5,035 nt of DNA, taken from the NCBI GenBank assembly GCA_029939535.1, contig JAOZST010000229.1, positions 1 through 5,035 on the forward strand. Reading direction: 5' to 3'. The stretch comes from NBML01 sp029939535 (GTDB taxonomy: Bacteria; Desulfobacterota; Desulfobacteria; Desulfobacterales; Desulfobacteraceae). Below are positions 4,667-5,035 of this stretch, piece by piece. The notes under the pieces are model-generated. The model saw only the letters and a list, made by a program, of their open reading frames with translations, did not search any database and was not told the DNA's origin. Position 1 is the first letter of the stretch, and each line of letters opens with the position of its first letter. A program made the translations under genes and the position numbers.

Positions 4667-5035
4667 TTATAGGGTCCAGCCCCGGATTTCATAATATTCA
4701 GCCAGCATGGTTTCATACTCTTCATGGGTTAATTCAGCGCCCGTGTCTGTAAGTTTATTAAACAGACCCTTTGACAGCCGGTCATCATCGCTGGTTAATC
4801 CTTCCTGGATATTGAATTTTCTTATTTCCCCGGCAATATTTCCTGCCTTTTCCTGGAGTGAGGCTTGATCGGAGTCCATGCCGGTTAAAGAATGGATCAT
4901 GACTGCCAGTTCTTCCCAGGTATAGAAATCCCTGAAAAAACGACAGAGAACCATGGTATCAAATATGGCCAGACGGTCTTCAAAGTCAATGAGAAGTTCG
5001 GCCTTTCCCTCAATGACATCCAGGGGACTCATGCC
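4667..5035 (-). CDS. Aldehyde:ferredoxin oxidoreductase-family protein, C-terminal part (runs off right edge)
   Basis: The last 122 codons of a larger gene; the frame is open to the window edge, so the ATG near 5032 is an internal methionine. The sequence matches the C-terminal domain of the AOR family, tungsten-bispyranopterin enzymes that oxidise aldehydes to acids with ferredoxin. Matching segments are the LCRF segment, whose cysteine corresponds to the fourth Fe4S4 ligand, WEELAVMIHSLTGMD, an IRKFNIQEGLTSDDDRL segment, and the ending YETMLAEYYEIRGWTL. Family members are about 600 residues, so some four-fifths of the gene lies outside the window. The usual DDxLP motif reads DDDRLSKG here, a mild divergence. 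It precedes the LacI-type regulator by 33 nt and is probably in the same transcript. The physiological substrate is unknown. Confidence 0.88.
   Translation of the reverse strand, partial: GMSPLDVIEGKAELLIDFEDRLAIFDTMVLCRFFRDFYTWEELAVMIHSLTGMDSDQASLQEKAGNIAGEIRKFNIQEGLTSDDDRLSKGLFNKLTDTGAELTHEEYETMLAEYYEIRGWTL

Overview
The window most likely comes from an anaerobic bacterium that encodes pyrrolysine (Pyl), the 22nd amino acid. I infer a sulfate reducer of the Desulfobacteraceae type. The grounds are a stand-alone bacterial-type PylSc, corrinoid-methyltransferase accessory genes, a tungsten-type aldehyde:ferredoxin oxidoreductase (AOR) and moderate G+C. A Pyl-using Firmicute is the main alternative. 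No 16S or other taxonomic marker is present, so the assignment is tentative.

Layout, left to right. (1) Positions 1-1024 hold two minus-strand genes. A small protein with a methionine-synthase-activation-like domain is followed 30 nt later by the start of a uroporphyrinogen-decarboxylase-like (MtaA/MtbA/CmuA-type) methyltransferase that runs off the left edge. (2) Positions 1025-1264 are a 240-bp divergent control region. It has a TTGACA-containing promoter in each direction, a perfect 14-bp palindrome with a central CG that looks like a LacI-family operator, and several short repeats. (3) Positions 1265-3543, plus strand, hold pylSc (catalytic domain of pyrrolysyl-tRNA synthetase) and pylC (ATP-grasp (3R)-3-methyl-D-ornithine:L-lysine ligase). 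A 104-bp spacer between them carries a heptad-type repeat and a GC hairpin. (4) Positions 3593-5035, minus strand and convergent with pylC, hold the C-terminal end of an AOR-family oxidoreductase followed 33 nt later by a complete LacI-family regulator.

How the parts may work together. PylC makes a Pyl precursor and PylSc charges Pyl onto its amber-decoding tRNA. The main known users of Pyl are methylamine methyltransferases, which methylate a corrinoid protein. A MtbA-like UroD-family enzyme then moves the methyl group on, and corrinoid proteins oxidised by accident need reductive activation. The divergent gene pair fits the last two steps. pylT, pylSn, pylB and pylD are not in this window, so the Pyl genes are incomplete or dispersed here.

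The most unusual element is inside pylC. About 54 codons of near-perfect 15-bp tandem repeat (5-residue units such as DEWIK and DQFLK) sit in the ATP-grasp domain, and a second 12-bp, 4-residue tandem repeat lies further downstream. Together they bring the protein to 443 residues, against roughly 360 for the archaeal enzyme.
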